Shown: one piece after another, positions 35,401 through 46,100 of the stretch
Layout of the letters: the number at the start of each line of letters is the position of its first letter
How positions within the stretch are numbered: position 1 is the stretch's first letter
Origin: Romanomermis culicivorax
Taxonomy: Eukaryota > Nematoda > Enoplea > Mermithida > Mermithidae
Assembly (NCBI GenBank): GCA_963922205.1
Contig: CAWUHX010000134.1
Coordinates: 1 to 64,000 of the forward strand
DNA length: 64,000 nucleotides
Reading direction: 5' to 3'
Program-made: the position numbers and the translations under genes
The notes under the pieces: model-generated
What the model was told of the DNA's origin: nothing
What the model saw: only the letters and a program-made list of their open reading frames with translations
The model's database searches: none

Positions 35401-38400
35401 TATTAGGTAACTGAGGAAACGGTGCTTTATAGTATAATTAGAGGCGTTAGCGGACAGCCCTAATCGTAGTATTCTTGGCCATGTGTGACGACCTCCAAAT
35501 TTCCTTCATATCTTAGGACGATCTATAGGAACTCCATCATTTTGACCGAAAAATGTAAACAATAAAAAAGGTCAATTTTTGGCGCCTTGCGCCATGAATA
35601 CAAAATTTTATTGTTTCTAGAAAAGTAATTTTGGACCATTTTTCTGAATTCTTAATAGAAAAATTGGAAAAAACTTTTTTACCTCATTGACTACCTTCCT
35701 ATGTTTTGGCTATTGATGATACCACCCATGAAAAACTTGGCTGCCCCCAAAGTCGTTCGTGATCCATTGCAATGTAGATTTATTTGGCTGTTCCTCTGTA
35801 TGTTTAAGTATAAAATTTTTTCCCGTCAGAATTTGACAAAAAGTTTGTTCATCCGTTGAACTGAATATTCCCTAAGGATATGAATTTTAAAAATGCATCT
35901 TGATTTCTTTAAAATTATTTTTCACCTTTTGACAACGTCTTTGTAGCTGCCGAGTGTCGACCCGAAAATCAATTTCTCATGCACACTTTTTAGCTCGAGA
36001 CTCTTTTATTGATGCAATTAAGCAATGGGAACGCGCTCTGTCGAAGAATGATTCCGCCGATACAACATTGGTACGTTTTACTAATTCTTCGTGGGATAGT
36101 GTTTTTTGTCATTCATTCATATCAATTTCACATGATATGACAAAATTTTCCACCTTCAGATTAAAAATTTGATGACTGAATTTAGTAAGTCCTGCAAATT
36201 TGAGTGAAGGAGCACATATGGCAAGCTATATAATTTTGTCACTCATCTACGTGCTCAAAAATTTTCGGACGGTACTCTCCCAGTTTAGTCATCCCGTTGC
36301 CGTAAGCAATTGTTGATGACAATCAAAAATATTCATTCTTTGTTCTGCCTTCAGCGAAATGGTGATGTTTCTCACGTAGATGACAGGAATGAAAAACTTG
36401 AACAACTTTTGGACAAAGCGTATCAACTCCGCGACGAAATGAACGAATTTTTAAACGGATTGTCGCCAGATATTTTAGAAAATTACGCGAAAGCAAGTAA
36501 TGAAAATTCATCTTCAAAATTTAGATCATTATACTTCCCATCAAAAGTCCCTTAGGCGATAAAGTGGATCACTTATCTTGAAATTCTGAACATAAAAAGA
36601 TGTCATTCATTTACTTTTCTTGTGAACGATATTATATCAGTAGAATCCTACAAGAAATGTTACCCTTTGATTTAATTAGAAGCGATTAAATCGCGCTTCC
36701 AGTCTTTTTCGATAACGTGTTCAACAAATTGAAGAGCATTTCTGTACACATATGTAATTATGATTTAGTTTTTTCTTAATAATAATTGATTTATCAGACC
36801 GTTACTTGACCTACAATGACGTCAATAAGAAAAATGCTCGGCGAACCTTATCCGTTTTGTCAGACGATAGTTTTGCATCGGCGCTGGAAGATCTGGTAAT
36901 ATTTTTTATGCGTAAAAAGCACTTCCTTGAACTCCATCAATTATACTTTGATTCAGATGCCGCCGATTTTAGATCTGGACGTTGAAATTAATCGACCGAT
37001 CGAAAGCGACGTTGAAGAGCTTATCTTGTACCAAGAGGCGTTAGGAGAAGTTGACGCATTGAACGTGGCGTGCCGTGTCCTAAGGTATGCTTGATCACGT
37101 TCATAGAAGGTAAAGTTCGGACTTTCATAGAAAGAAACAGTAAACGTTATTTTTTAAGTGAATTTCCATCTTAAAAACTAAATTCTTATTTCATGAGTTA
37201 CTAATATTGCCGAAAAAGATACATTTGTGACAATTCCATTCTGGGTACAGCCTCTTTATTCTTAACATAACATTGTTTTTACATATGTTATTCTGTGTTA
37301 AGATCACTGTTTTTTTTTGTACTCTACAAAGATTTTTTCCCTTGTACAAAGAAAAATTTTGACAATCTTTGTACATGTACAAAGATTTTTTTCTCCAGGA
37401 GGAACGATGTACGTCAGTCTCGAGCTATTGCCAATGTTGTCGTCGTAGCTGCATACAAAATTGAATCCTGATGTTCGAAATTCCAAAATTCAGAAAATTG
37501 AGTTTTGAAAGTTGAAAACCGACGTGAATCAAATGAGGTTTAAGAAAGCTAGCTCCTGACAGCTTATTTATTGATTTTAGAGCGAGCGACCAAAAATCTA
37601 TCTGTGCCACTAAAATTTTTCCCCAAGTTGCACATGGCAACCTGGCCTGTACAAAAAAACCTGAATGCATCCAAGCATACCTAGAAATAAATTGAGATCA
37701 GAAACTAAAAGACATCAAATAATGAAAGAGATGAATCTTGTTGAAGCTGGAGAGTTAAACCAATTTTATCAGTATGTGAATAGTAAACTTTCTTCATCTA
37801 GGTATTCCTGATCTTAAATATAGAGACATAATTGCCATCAGTCCTATTGATAAATAAATAACTGATTTGCTAAATGATTATTTTTCCTCTATTTCTACCA
37901 AACCTGAAAATATTCCTGATCCTAACCTTACTTTTGATGAAAAATTTGAACATAAGTTCCCTTGTAGTTTTGATTTCCTCGCTGTCCTTTCAGTGCTCAA
38001 AAATTTCAAACCAACGTTATCACTGGGTTCAGGATTACTAAAAAGTATTTACGAAACGAAAATTTTTTTGTACAAGGAAAAATTAAAATGTACAAAGACT
38101 TTTGACTTCAATCTTTGTACAAGTACAAAGGGGTGTTGTACAAAAAAAACAGTGGTTAAGATTAGTTGCAATTTTATTAATTTCTCATTTAATCTACATT
38201 GCTTGCCGTAAATCTCCTCCAATATGCTACTTTTTAGGACCTCGTTCCTGAAATGCAGGTCCGACGATGATTTTCTTGCAAAATTGTATTGTATTCGACT
38301 CGCTTTCGACGTAAGAGTGAAATGGTACTATCTCTGTCCATCCGTACAAGCAAGTTATTCGATGTTTAGAAATTGTTAGAAGATTCTGTTAAAAGAGAAT

Positions 38401-41400
38401 GGCTGAAGAATATTGGTCGTAAAATTATAACGTCCCTTTTGAAGAAAGCAAATAAAGTACGTAACTTGAAATAAAGACCCTGCTGTGCCACGCTGCCCCG
38501 CCTTCATCAATCAGTAAATTCTTTGTATGCAAAAAGTTAAATCTTTTTTAATTTTTAGTAAATTCTTGGTTTCAGATATATTAGAATACTTTCTACTGAA
38601 ATTCAACACGTGACGAAGCATATCGTTGCCCTATGTTATAAGTAGATGTTCCACGCTAAGCTCAAACTCCGCGATTAGTTTCTCCTCTGAAACCGAACTT
38701 GGGCATATCCCAGGCGCCGGTGCCAATGTATACGGCACCGGCCTGTGCCCGATAACGTCATTCTAGCTCTGATGAATTTACTGCTCCCATCGTCGTGAAA
38801 TACATTTGTACAGTGAAAGTAAACTTTTCATTGAAATCAGCAATCCAAAAGTATAGCTTGCATGAAAACAGCAATTCAAGTAAGAGCAGAATCCATATTC
38901 AATGCAAAAGTTTATGGGTAGAATTTTTCGTCTTATACATCATTATTTTGGAGTATTTTGACAAACCTGAGTCCCACTTTAAATAGACACTAGTACTTGA
39001 TCTCCGACTGATTAATAAGCTAGTCTGTGGGTCAACAGTAAATTTACTCGTCAGTTTAGCAGTAATTATGTGCTTATATATCCCTAGATTTGATAGTCTT
39101 TCAGCGCTCACTTTTTAAAAAAACAAATCAATTCGAAGCAAAAGTTTTCTAATGTAGCTTTACTACGGATCAATTTTCAGGCATAATTCGCTCGATCCAC
39201 CTGACATAGATTTTCATAACGATTGCCGACTTTGTTTGATTCAGCACTCCAGTATGTAATAGTGTGCTATAAAAATAGGGTTTGGTCTAGTACTCATCTT
39301 ATGATTCAACGTGTATAGGGTACCGGGACATCACTACTCTTAGATTTCAACAGAGAGAAGTTGAATTTCTTGCTTTTATTGACCTCAACAGAATCGTCAT
39401 CATTTATCCTACGTAGCCAAAAAATGAACCACTTGACTCTGGGAAAAAATAGTATGATTAGCATCAAGCATAATTTTTCTTACATAAGCTAGCGTTACTC
39501 GGTTTTTTGCACATTGTACCCCATAGCTACCAAGCGTTGTTTGAAAAATTACAGAATATTGGGTCATTTATAGTGCTTCATGCTTCGAAAAAAAAAGTTT
39601 GTCAACATCTGTTCTAAATAAATATATCAATAATGTATTGATAAGGTTGTCATCACTCTAATGTTTGCATAAGCTGTAAAAACTAAAAAAGTATCCCGGT
39701 ATTCTAGACTTCAAATACAAGCTAAGAAAACTATAATAATTAATTCACAAATACAATAAGGAAAAATCCTTTTCACATGTACGTTTAAACTCAAGTCCAT
39801 GAAGTGAATCTAAATTTCTGTAACTCGTATTTGCTATTAATTAGATAGAATAATGTAAAAAGACTAAATGAGATTGAAGCGGACTTTTTTGTGAAAACCG
39901 CACTATTTTTTGACCGGCAGAATATTTTTATATATTTTCCGCTCATAATAGACATTTTTGTTCGAGAACCTGCCGATGTTTTTGGTGTTTCTATTAGAGA
40001 TATATATTAGGATATTAGGGATGCTATGTAGGGAGACGATAAAAAAGGGGGCTTTTTCGGCCTTTTAGCAAGCTAAATTCCAAAAATTTTAATCTTCATT
40101 TTTTCCATCACAGTTCACTTGTCTCGTCGTGGCGTTATTGAACAGAAATATTGTGCTTCACGTACTTCTTGGTTTTTTATATTTTGGTCATTTTCACACT
40201 TCTCGAGATTACTCAGAAGTCAAAATTAGTGTGCTTATACAAAAACGATGTTGCATCGAAATAGCTAATAGATAAAGTCAGTAAACAGCGATATTTATCT
40301 CATGTTTATCTTTTATCGTATGAAAAGGATGAAATCGTGTTTGTCAAATGTAAACTTAAATTCCCTCGGATGAAATCGCCAGAATACGTTTTCTCCCAAG
40401 AGTTATGAACAGTTGCGAATTTTCTCCGGTTTGTTCTACGACTACTACTGTGATTCCTCTGCACGCTTTCCGAAGAATTTTCAAGCTACGCGTTAGCAGT
40501 AAAACTCACCTGAAGAGTTATGCATCCAGTGCATTCAACATTATTGATTAGAATTACCTTCACATTATTTTTATTACTACATTCTACTTTTATTACATTT
40601 GTTATTTTTAAATGCTATTATTGAGCTAAATCAAATTTTTGCTTGATGATAATCGCCTTCATTTGAGTACAGTAGTTCATTATTTAACCCTTATTGTATA
40701 CTTTTTCAAAGAATAAAAATGTTCAGGTGATCAGTTTAATCTCTGTGCGCATCAGAGATGTATCGGGTACTAGGAGCCGAAACAAGACTACAAAATACCC
40801 GACCATTTTTGTTGGACCTCATGCCGACATTCTTAAAATTTTTGACCCGGGCCCGGACTTGATATTTTTAAAATTTTGGACTTGGACCTGGACCCGATAT
40901 GCTACCCGATCGATGTTAGGGGCTAAGGGCCGTGCACAAGGGGGGCGGGGTGGAGTCGGCCGCCCCCCATTGAGGCAGCATGCACACAGTATATCCACAT
41001 AAAATAAACATTTTCTGGGGCTATTCAGTAAAAAAACCTAGTCCGCCCCCCCCATGAAAAAATCCTGCGCACGGCCCTGCTAGGGCTGTATCAGGTACCC
41101 GGCCCCGAAACGAGACCCGAAATACCCGACCATTTTGTTGGACCCGAACTTGATATTTTTAAAATTTTGGACCCGAACCCGATATTTTCAAAATATGCTA
41201 CCCGATACGTCTGTAGTGTTAATCCTATTCTTCTTTTCTTTTTTCGTTCTCCTGTGAATGTTAACCGCAATTTCAGGATGTTAATGGTTTTCAAGAAGCC
41301 TATGATAAAATGATGACATTTGCTCTAAATAACGCGAATTGGACAAAAATTGAAGATGAACTCAGAGGAAGACAGGTTTTCACAAATACCTTCTTTCAGC

Positions 41401-42828
41401 GGATAATTGCTCATTTGTCTTCTATTTTCAGCTAGTCGAATTTTCCTTTTATGACGTCGTTTTAGACTTTATATTTATGGATGCTTTTGAGGATTTAGCC
41501 GACCCGCCCGCTTCTGTCGTCGCTGTAGCTCAGAATAGATTCTTGAGTAGTCGAATGATAGAATCGGTAATAATTTATTAGTTTTTTCAATAAAACGCGT
41601 ACTTATTCCTAGGAAAGCTGTTCTCGGCTTCATACATGTAATTGAGGGGGAAGTGCTATGGGACCCCCCCCCAAGAAATCGTCGACTATATGGTTAGCCA
41701 TATACCCTCATACTTTTGGTCGGAAAAATGTCAATTTGTTAACAAAAAATGGTCAAAAACGTCAATTATCTCGGCGCTCCGCACCATAAATACATTTTTT
41801 ATAATTTTTTAGACAAAAATTACTAATTTTTAGATTCTTTTTCGGACTTTTTTCGTGAAAAAATCGAATTTTTTTCCTTCAGACACCCCTCCACCCAAAA
41901 TTTTGGGAATAATTGACCCACGGCCCAAAAAAGTGGCCCAACCCCCCCCCCCCCAGACCTCGGGGCTCCGTTACATGTATGCTCGGCTTATCATTTTTTT
42001 ATTTTTCAGACTCTCTATGCTGTTGTCTGGTCTGTATTAAAAGCGAAACGAGCACGTCTAAAAGTAAATTATTGCCGTTTCATTGTTTTTTTTCGACGTT
42101 AAATTTTTTTATCCGTAGTACGCCGACGGTTTTATCGCCCGATTTTACGACATTTCCGAGCACGTTAGTCCAATAATGGCTTTCGGATTTTTAGGATCGA
42201 ATCAAGACTTGAAAGATCTATGTAATTATTTCAAGGTAACAATTTCAAGGATTCACATAAAATCTTCTTTCCATCAAGTTTTTCAGCCTGCTCAGCTGCT
42301 GGTTGTTAGCTGTACTTTCTATCAGATTATAAATTTCCGTGAGAAGTTCAATTTTTATGTACGCAACAGCATGCATTCAAATAAAATTGAGTCCTTATTT
42401 TTGTTGAAAGTATACTACGAAATTGTGAAATCATATTCAGGCTATCTCGATCGCTCATTTTTTGTTGAGTCTATCAAATTTGATCCTCTGATCATTATGT
42501 TGTATGAGCATGCCAAATTTTCGTCAGTGATAAATTTTTCCCGAGCTAAAAAATTGACGGAAAGTAAAGTTCTGAGGAAGTACCGAAATAATATTCCCAA
42601 TCAAAGTAATTCACTGCTCAATGCTCATTCCTAGTCAATACTTTTATTTAGAAAAATTGCGCTAAGATAAACACATTTTTTGCTTTATAGAGTCAAATTT
42701 GTAATTTTCTAATCGATTTGTTCAATGCGGAACGCGTTCGGTTCACATGTGTCGAAGATTTAGCCGACGATATATGGCAAATATGCAGAGCGCGAGCCCA
42801 AATAACGTGCGACTTTTTAGGAAATTGA
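32461..42828 (+). CDS. MIGA: Mitoguardin (MIGA / FAM73), complete coding region, 13 exons
   Basis: Mitoguardin is an outer mitochondrial membrane protein that promotes mitochondrial fusion and carries lipid at contacts with the ER and lipid droplets. Exons: 32461-32674, 35230-35406, 35955-36070, 36355-36496, 36798-36895, 36957-37084, 38238-38310, 38370-38456, 41277-41375, 41432-41566, 42010-42063, 42119-42235 and 42691-42828. All phases fit and sum to 525 residues plus stop, near the usual 550-630. Residues 14-31 form the N-terminal membrane segment. Residues 241-247 (SFASALE) fit a phospho-FFAT motif for VAP binding. The C-terminal domain shows LVEFSFYDVVLDFIFMDAFE, VVWSVLKAKR and SEHVSPIMAFGFLG, strongly conserved with human MIGA2. 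Five introns are 55-61 bases and others exceed 2 kb through transposon load. An acceptor-like segment at 39181 was left out because it breaks phase. Confidence 0.95.
32976..33383 (+). mobile_element. hAT-like MITE ('ATACATGTAA' family), copy 1, MIGA intron 1
   Basis: It starts ATACATGTAATTGGG and ends CCCCGTTACATATATG. Inside are a G/C-run, GGCGCTTCGCGCC, and TTTTTCGGACTTTTTTGGTG. The edges are blurred, so no target duplication could be read. It abuts copy 2, which faces the other way. Confidence 0.7.
33388..33800 (-). mobile_element. hAT-like MITE ('ATACATGTAA' family), copy 2, reversed, worn
   Basis: It begins GTATGCATGTAGCGAGGCTC and runs in the opposite sense to copy 1, through GCGCGAGACGC and GACTATTTCCACCAAAAAAT to TTCTGGGGGTTCTTATGGCA. 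With copy 1 it forms a tail-to-tail pair. Confidence 0.6.
34499..34922 (-). mobile_element. hAT-like MITE ('ATACATGTAA' family), copy 3, with 8-base target duplication
   Basis: The element runs from AATACATGTAACGGGGGCTC to AATTACACGTACTATG. ATTTTGAG lies exactly at both borders (34491-34498 and 34923-34930), an 8-base duplication as made by hAT transposases. GGCGCGAAGCGTCG is in the middle. 424 bases, non-coding. Confidence 0.82.
35480..35770 (+). mobile_element. hAT-like MITE ('ATACATGTAA' family), copy 4, worn, MIGA intron 2
   Basis: Shares CATCATTTTGACCGAAAAAT, GGTCAATTTTTGGCGCCTTG and CGCCATGAATACAAAATTTT with the other copies. The ends are not resolved. Confidence 0.5.
37300..37400 (-). 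mobile_element. 'Word' repeat piece, GTACAA type, MIGA intron 6
   Basis: TTTTTTTTTTGTAC is followed by CCCTTGTACAAAG, ATCTTTGTACATGTACAAAG and a T run. It carries the same layout as other members of the family with GTACAA as the repeated word. Confidence 0.55.
37690..38044 (+). mobile_element. LINE fragment (non-LTR retrotransposon, CR1/Jockey-like), 5'- and 3'-truncated
   Basis: Frames read FYQYVNSKLSSS, then DLLNDYFSSISTKPENIPD and later VLKNFKPTLSLG. This is the linker between endonuclease and reverse transcriptase typical of LINEs, ending at the start of the reverse transcriptase (usual form KPTLSLGPDGI). A frameshift and an in-frame stop lie between the first two pieces, and the piece is cut off at the right where the GTACAA-type repeat begins. 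It is a dead copy inside MIGA intron 6. Confidence 0.7.
38045..38160 (+). mobile_element. 'Word' repeat piece, GTACAA type, ending the LINE fragment
   Basis: TTTTTTTGTACAAGG, ATGTACAAAGAC, TCTTTGTACAAGTACAAAGG and TTGTACAAAAAAAACAGTGG follow one another. The closing AAAAAAAACAGTGG is the same as in the CCACA copy at 2306-2500. Confidence 0.65.
38457..40752. other. MIGA intron 8, left part; nothing recognised
   Basis: AT-rich intron sequence with many stops. A segment at 39181-39251 looks like an exon (TTTTCAG before it, GTATGT after it) but does not fit the reading frame of the neighbours. Confidence 0.5.
40753..41216. repeat. Tandem dimer of a short 'ATCGGGTA' repeat, split by a MITE
   Basis: Two copies of a 140-165 base unit follow each other: GATGTATCGGGTAC, GAAACAAGAC or GAAACGAGAC, AAATACCCGACCATTTT, TGATATTTTTAAAATTTTGG and TATGCTACCCGAT. 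Their ends, GTATCGGGTA and TACCCGAT, are mirror images. The first copy ends near 40916 and the second starts near 41082. A related sequence lies reversed inside the NCS-1 intron element near 53240-53330. Confidence 0.65.
40925..41079. mobile_element. 155-base hAT-like MITE inserted in the dimer
   Basis: AAGGGCCGTGC at the left mirrors GCACGGCCCTG at the right. TAGGGGCT (40917-40924) and CTAGGGCT (41080-41087) flank it as a slightly worn 8-base target duplication. It contains G and C homopolymer runs and no coding frame. Confidence 0.7.
41631..41981 (+). mobile_element. hAT-like MITE ('ATACATGTAA' family), copy 5, perfect ends and duplication
   Basis: CATACATGTAA at the start and TTACATGTATG at the end are exact inverted repeats. 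CTCGGCTT flanks both sides (41623-41630 and 41982-41989), an exact 8-base target duplication. It lies in MIGA intron 10 and is the best-kept of five copies in this gene. Confidence 0.9.
42236..42690 (+). other. MIGA intron 12, open in frame with the upstream exon
   Basis: Reading on from exon 12 without splicing gives about 133 further codons before a stop at 42634. Retention would replace the conserved last 45 residues with an unrelated tail. The donor CAAG|GTAACA and acceptor TGCTTTATAG are normal, and the spliced form matches the family, so splicing is the expected state. Confidence 0.5.
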
Positions 42829-43139
42829 ACATTTTATGTCATTTCTATTCAATTCAAAGTCAATCGATGTTCTCCACAGATAAAATCGTAGAAACTCAAC
42901 AGCCGAAACTTGAAATTTTGTCGGAGAAAATGACCTAGAATATTTTGATACTCAATGCTTTGTTATTTTTTGTTTGTTTTTTTTACGCTCTATCATAGTC
43001 GGGTCGTTGTATGTTTAGATTTACGTGTAGGAATAGTCCCAAATCTATAAAATTTTTTATGAATCTAATATATTGTGTTTATCTCAGTTTCAATTTTCCT
43101 TCATACATTTCTTATCCGCGGTTTCTGCTCTCTTTCATT

Positions 43140-43167
43140 AACTTCTCGATCTTTTTCAGTCTCAAAG
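43140..43167 (+). promoter_or_regulatory. 3' splice site directly before the SURF6 start codon
   Basis: TTCTCGATCTTTTTCAG ends at 43159, and TCTCAAAG then ATG follows. As in MIGA, the acceptor has only a few bases between it and the ATG, so the leader is either an unseen exon or trans-spliced. Confidence 0.6.
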
Positions 43168-46100
43168 ATGGCGGACACCAATCCAGATTTGGAATTTATA
43201 GCCGAATTAAAACAATGCGACGACTTTTATTGCTCGTTGGTAGATTTAATTCCGCCCGATAATTTTGGATTCGACGAGGATGTGAAAGAACAGTTGAAGA
43301 ATTATAAACATAAGTCAATAGAAGCAAAACTCAAAGAATGTGAGTGTATTTTTATATCCACTTGTACTTAATGACTGATGCGGGTTCTAATGCTGATATT
43401 TGATATTTACTAGTCCGTATGAGAATCTTTTGTGGATTAATGCTGTCAGTCGACGTTTAAAATGGAAGCCTTCAAATAAAAATAAATGATAACAAAGGCA
43501 AAATACAAGTTGAAGTGCTGGTGAAAAGTGGGTGTTATTTCTTTACGGGCACTTCTATGAACTCTTGGGTAAAAATGAAATGAGTCATGACAGTAATCCC
43601 ATTTTAGAAAAGAAAGCCAAGAACTGGCTGACTTATCACTTGCCAATCGAGAGATACAGAGTTGAACATCCAAGTTGAACGCTGGAGTTTTGACGATTTT
43701 TACTCTTCAGCCGCCTCAGAACTCATTTCCAGCTACAAAAAGTTAGTATTCTTTGCACGCATTAGATGCAGTATTTTTTTGCCGGAGGCAAATGAAAATT
43801 TTTTGGGGCAAACAAAATTGGGGTAGTCATTTGTAGACGTACAAACGGCTTTTTCCCCGTTTAGAGAAGACGATTTTGGGTATAAGGTACAGAAAATATG
43901 CATTTCGGTGTATTTTAGAAGTTCATAATCTCAAAATTCATTAATATGTATTACCTAGCTCAGACGCGGCTTTCAGAATGTCCACCTTCACTTATCATTT
44001 AATGTTTAATAGTTTTCATCATCTCAAACGTATCATTTCATGTTTTAGGTGGTAATCTTCAATATTTTATCTTGATATTTAATGAAGATTCTCAGTTTTT
44101 TCCTTGAAACATTTTCTGAACTTTTTGAAGCGATTATTCCTTTCTTAACGTAAAATCAATTCGGAAGCTTCGTGGGAGTAGTTTTTGGAAATTCCTACTC
44201 TTCCACTCATATCTTTTCGGCCAAGTTCATGAAAGTTTACGAATAAATTAATGGTTTTAAAATTTTTCAAATAATAAAATTCTAAAAGTTACGACTTTTG
44301 AACACAAAGTTCGAATCGAAGTCTTGAAATAAATGTTTGGAACATTGATTTTCCAGCGTTGCCGAATGTCAATACACAAACAATTTTTCTGGCACTTCGC
44401 CCCGAAAAGGTAAACATCTTTTTTGGGCTTTCACTTCTCATCATGGAGGACTTTATCATCTAATGCAAATTGATTATGCTATTTGATAGTTTTCTAGACA
44501 AATTGTTCCACAATGCTTGTAAATTAGACTTGAAACTCGAAAATTTCAATTTTTTGCTCAATTTTAATGAATTTTTTTCGTAGTTATAAATAAAATTTGA
44601 AAATTACACTGATTGGTTATTAGTCTTTGGCCATGACGTAGAGGAACACAGGTTACTTATTTATACCTATTTTTGCTATACAAACGAAATATTGGCTAAT
44701 GGGTCATGTACAAAAAACAACCCTGATTAGATGTCATCTACTTTAAAAATTTTAGACATTCCAAAATAGCGTCCCTCAACATCCACACATTATTGTTAGT
44801 TTGATTCAATACTGTGTATCTGCTCATGAATTTTAATATATCCTATTTAAAAAATACCACTCATGAAATACATTATAGACGAAAAAGATCGTTTATCCGC
44901 TGCTGGACGTCAAGTTATTGGCCGTTTAGATTATGCCCAACCCAAAACCGTTACTGACATTTGGAAATTTTTGGATAATCAAAGGCCAGGCGTTTCGACT
45001 TCGAAAAGAGGCCATTTTAAAAATAAACCGATGAAACGCAAGCTAGCCGACAAAAACGGTGCCAATGACTCGAAATCGCAAGATGAAATCAGTTTTAATT
45101 TGGCAGATAAACAACAAGCAAAAAGAAATTCAAAAAAATCGAAACAATCAGAGACGGAGGCTAATAGAGAACAGTTGGTGGCAAAACTTCAAGCCAAACT
45201 AGAAAAACTAAGAAGTGAGACCTTGTCGTAAATGTAACAGGAGTCAATGGTGCGAATGGATTACTTTAGAAAAGTGGTTACATATACTCACAATATCATG
45301 AATCTAGCAGTGCATGGTAAATGTGTCAAACGAAAATATTTTCATGCCAATATTTGAAAGATTAGGCCTTTCCCAATGAAACGTACTCAGTGGTCAAAAT
45401 ATTATCGTGCCTGAAAACAGTATGTATGTTTAAGTTCACGCGTTGATCACAATTGTGATGTTCATCCATCTTGCAAGAAAATGCGTTTTCGAATAGCTGA
45501 CGTCTTCCCAAAACTCGGATTTTTGAATTTTTTAGTCTGATTAAGCTTTAGAAGCTACCTTTGAGAATCGTCAAAAAGTAAAAAGAATATCACCACTGTA
45601 ATTAGCTCGTAAAACGGCCTGATCTTTGTCTTCTTCGGCAATGATTATTTTGTAGCTTGTCAAACGTTTGGTCAAACCGTCAATCTTGTTGAAAATATTT
45701 TTATAAGATTTTCGAAAGAAAACTGATTCACTGATAATATCCAGTACCCTGATTTTCGGTCATGATTTCAAGTTTTACCTCTTCTATTCTTGTTATTTCT
45801 AGTATTGAGCCAACAGAATGTGAAATTGCGGCTTTTCATTTTTCGATTACTCGTTACAGATTCGCGAATCAACGAGCATTTTTCGAGGTTACCGAATTCA
45901 AAAATTTGATGTAAAAATCAATATCAAATGCATTTAGATTTCAAACATTATCAATATTTCAAATGCTCCGTAGAAATTTTCACCCATCAGATATTGCAGT
46001 CTAAGTTTATTGTCAGGTTTCTGTTGTAAAAATTTCTTTTTTACCAATATTTATAGTGAGGCACTTGAGTGGCGGTCTCAACTTGTGGATATCTGAAAGT

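Noticed and set aside
39181-39251. Exon-like segment (TTTTCAG acceptor, GTATGT donor) that could follow MIGA exon 6
   Set aside because: The true next exon is at 38238-38310 and matches the family (FLAKLYCIRLAF). The segment at 39181 would leave the frame out of phase with the exon at 41277.
42176-42634. Separate 152-residue gene
   Set aside because: It is MIGA exon 12 read on into intron 12.
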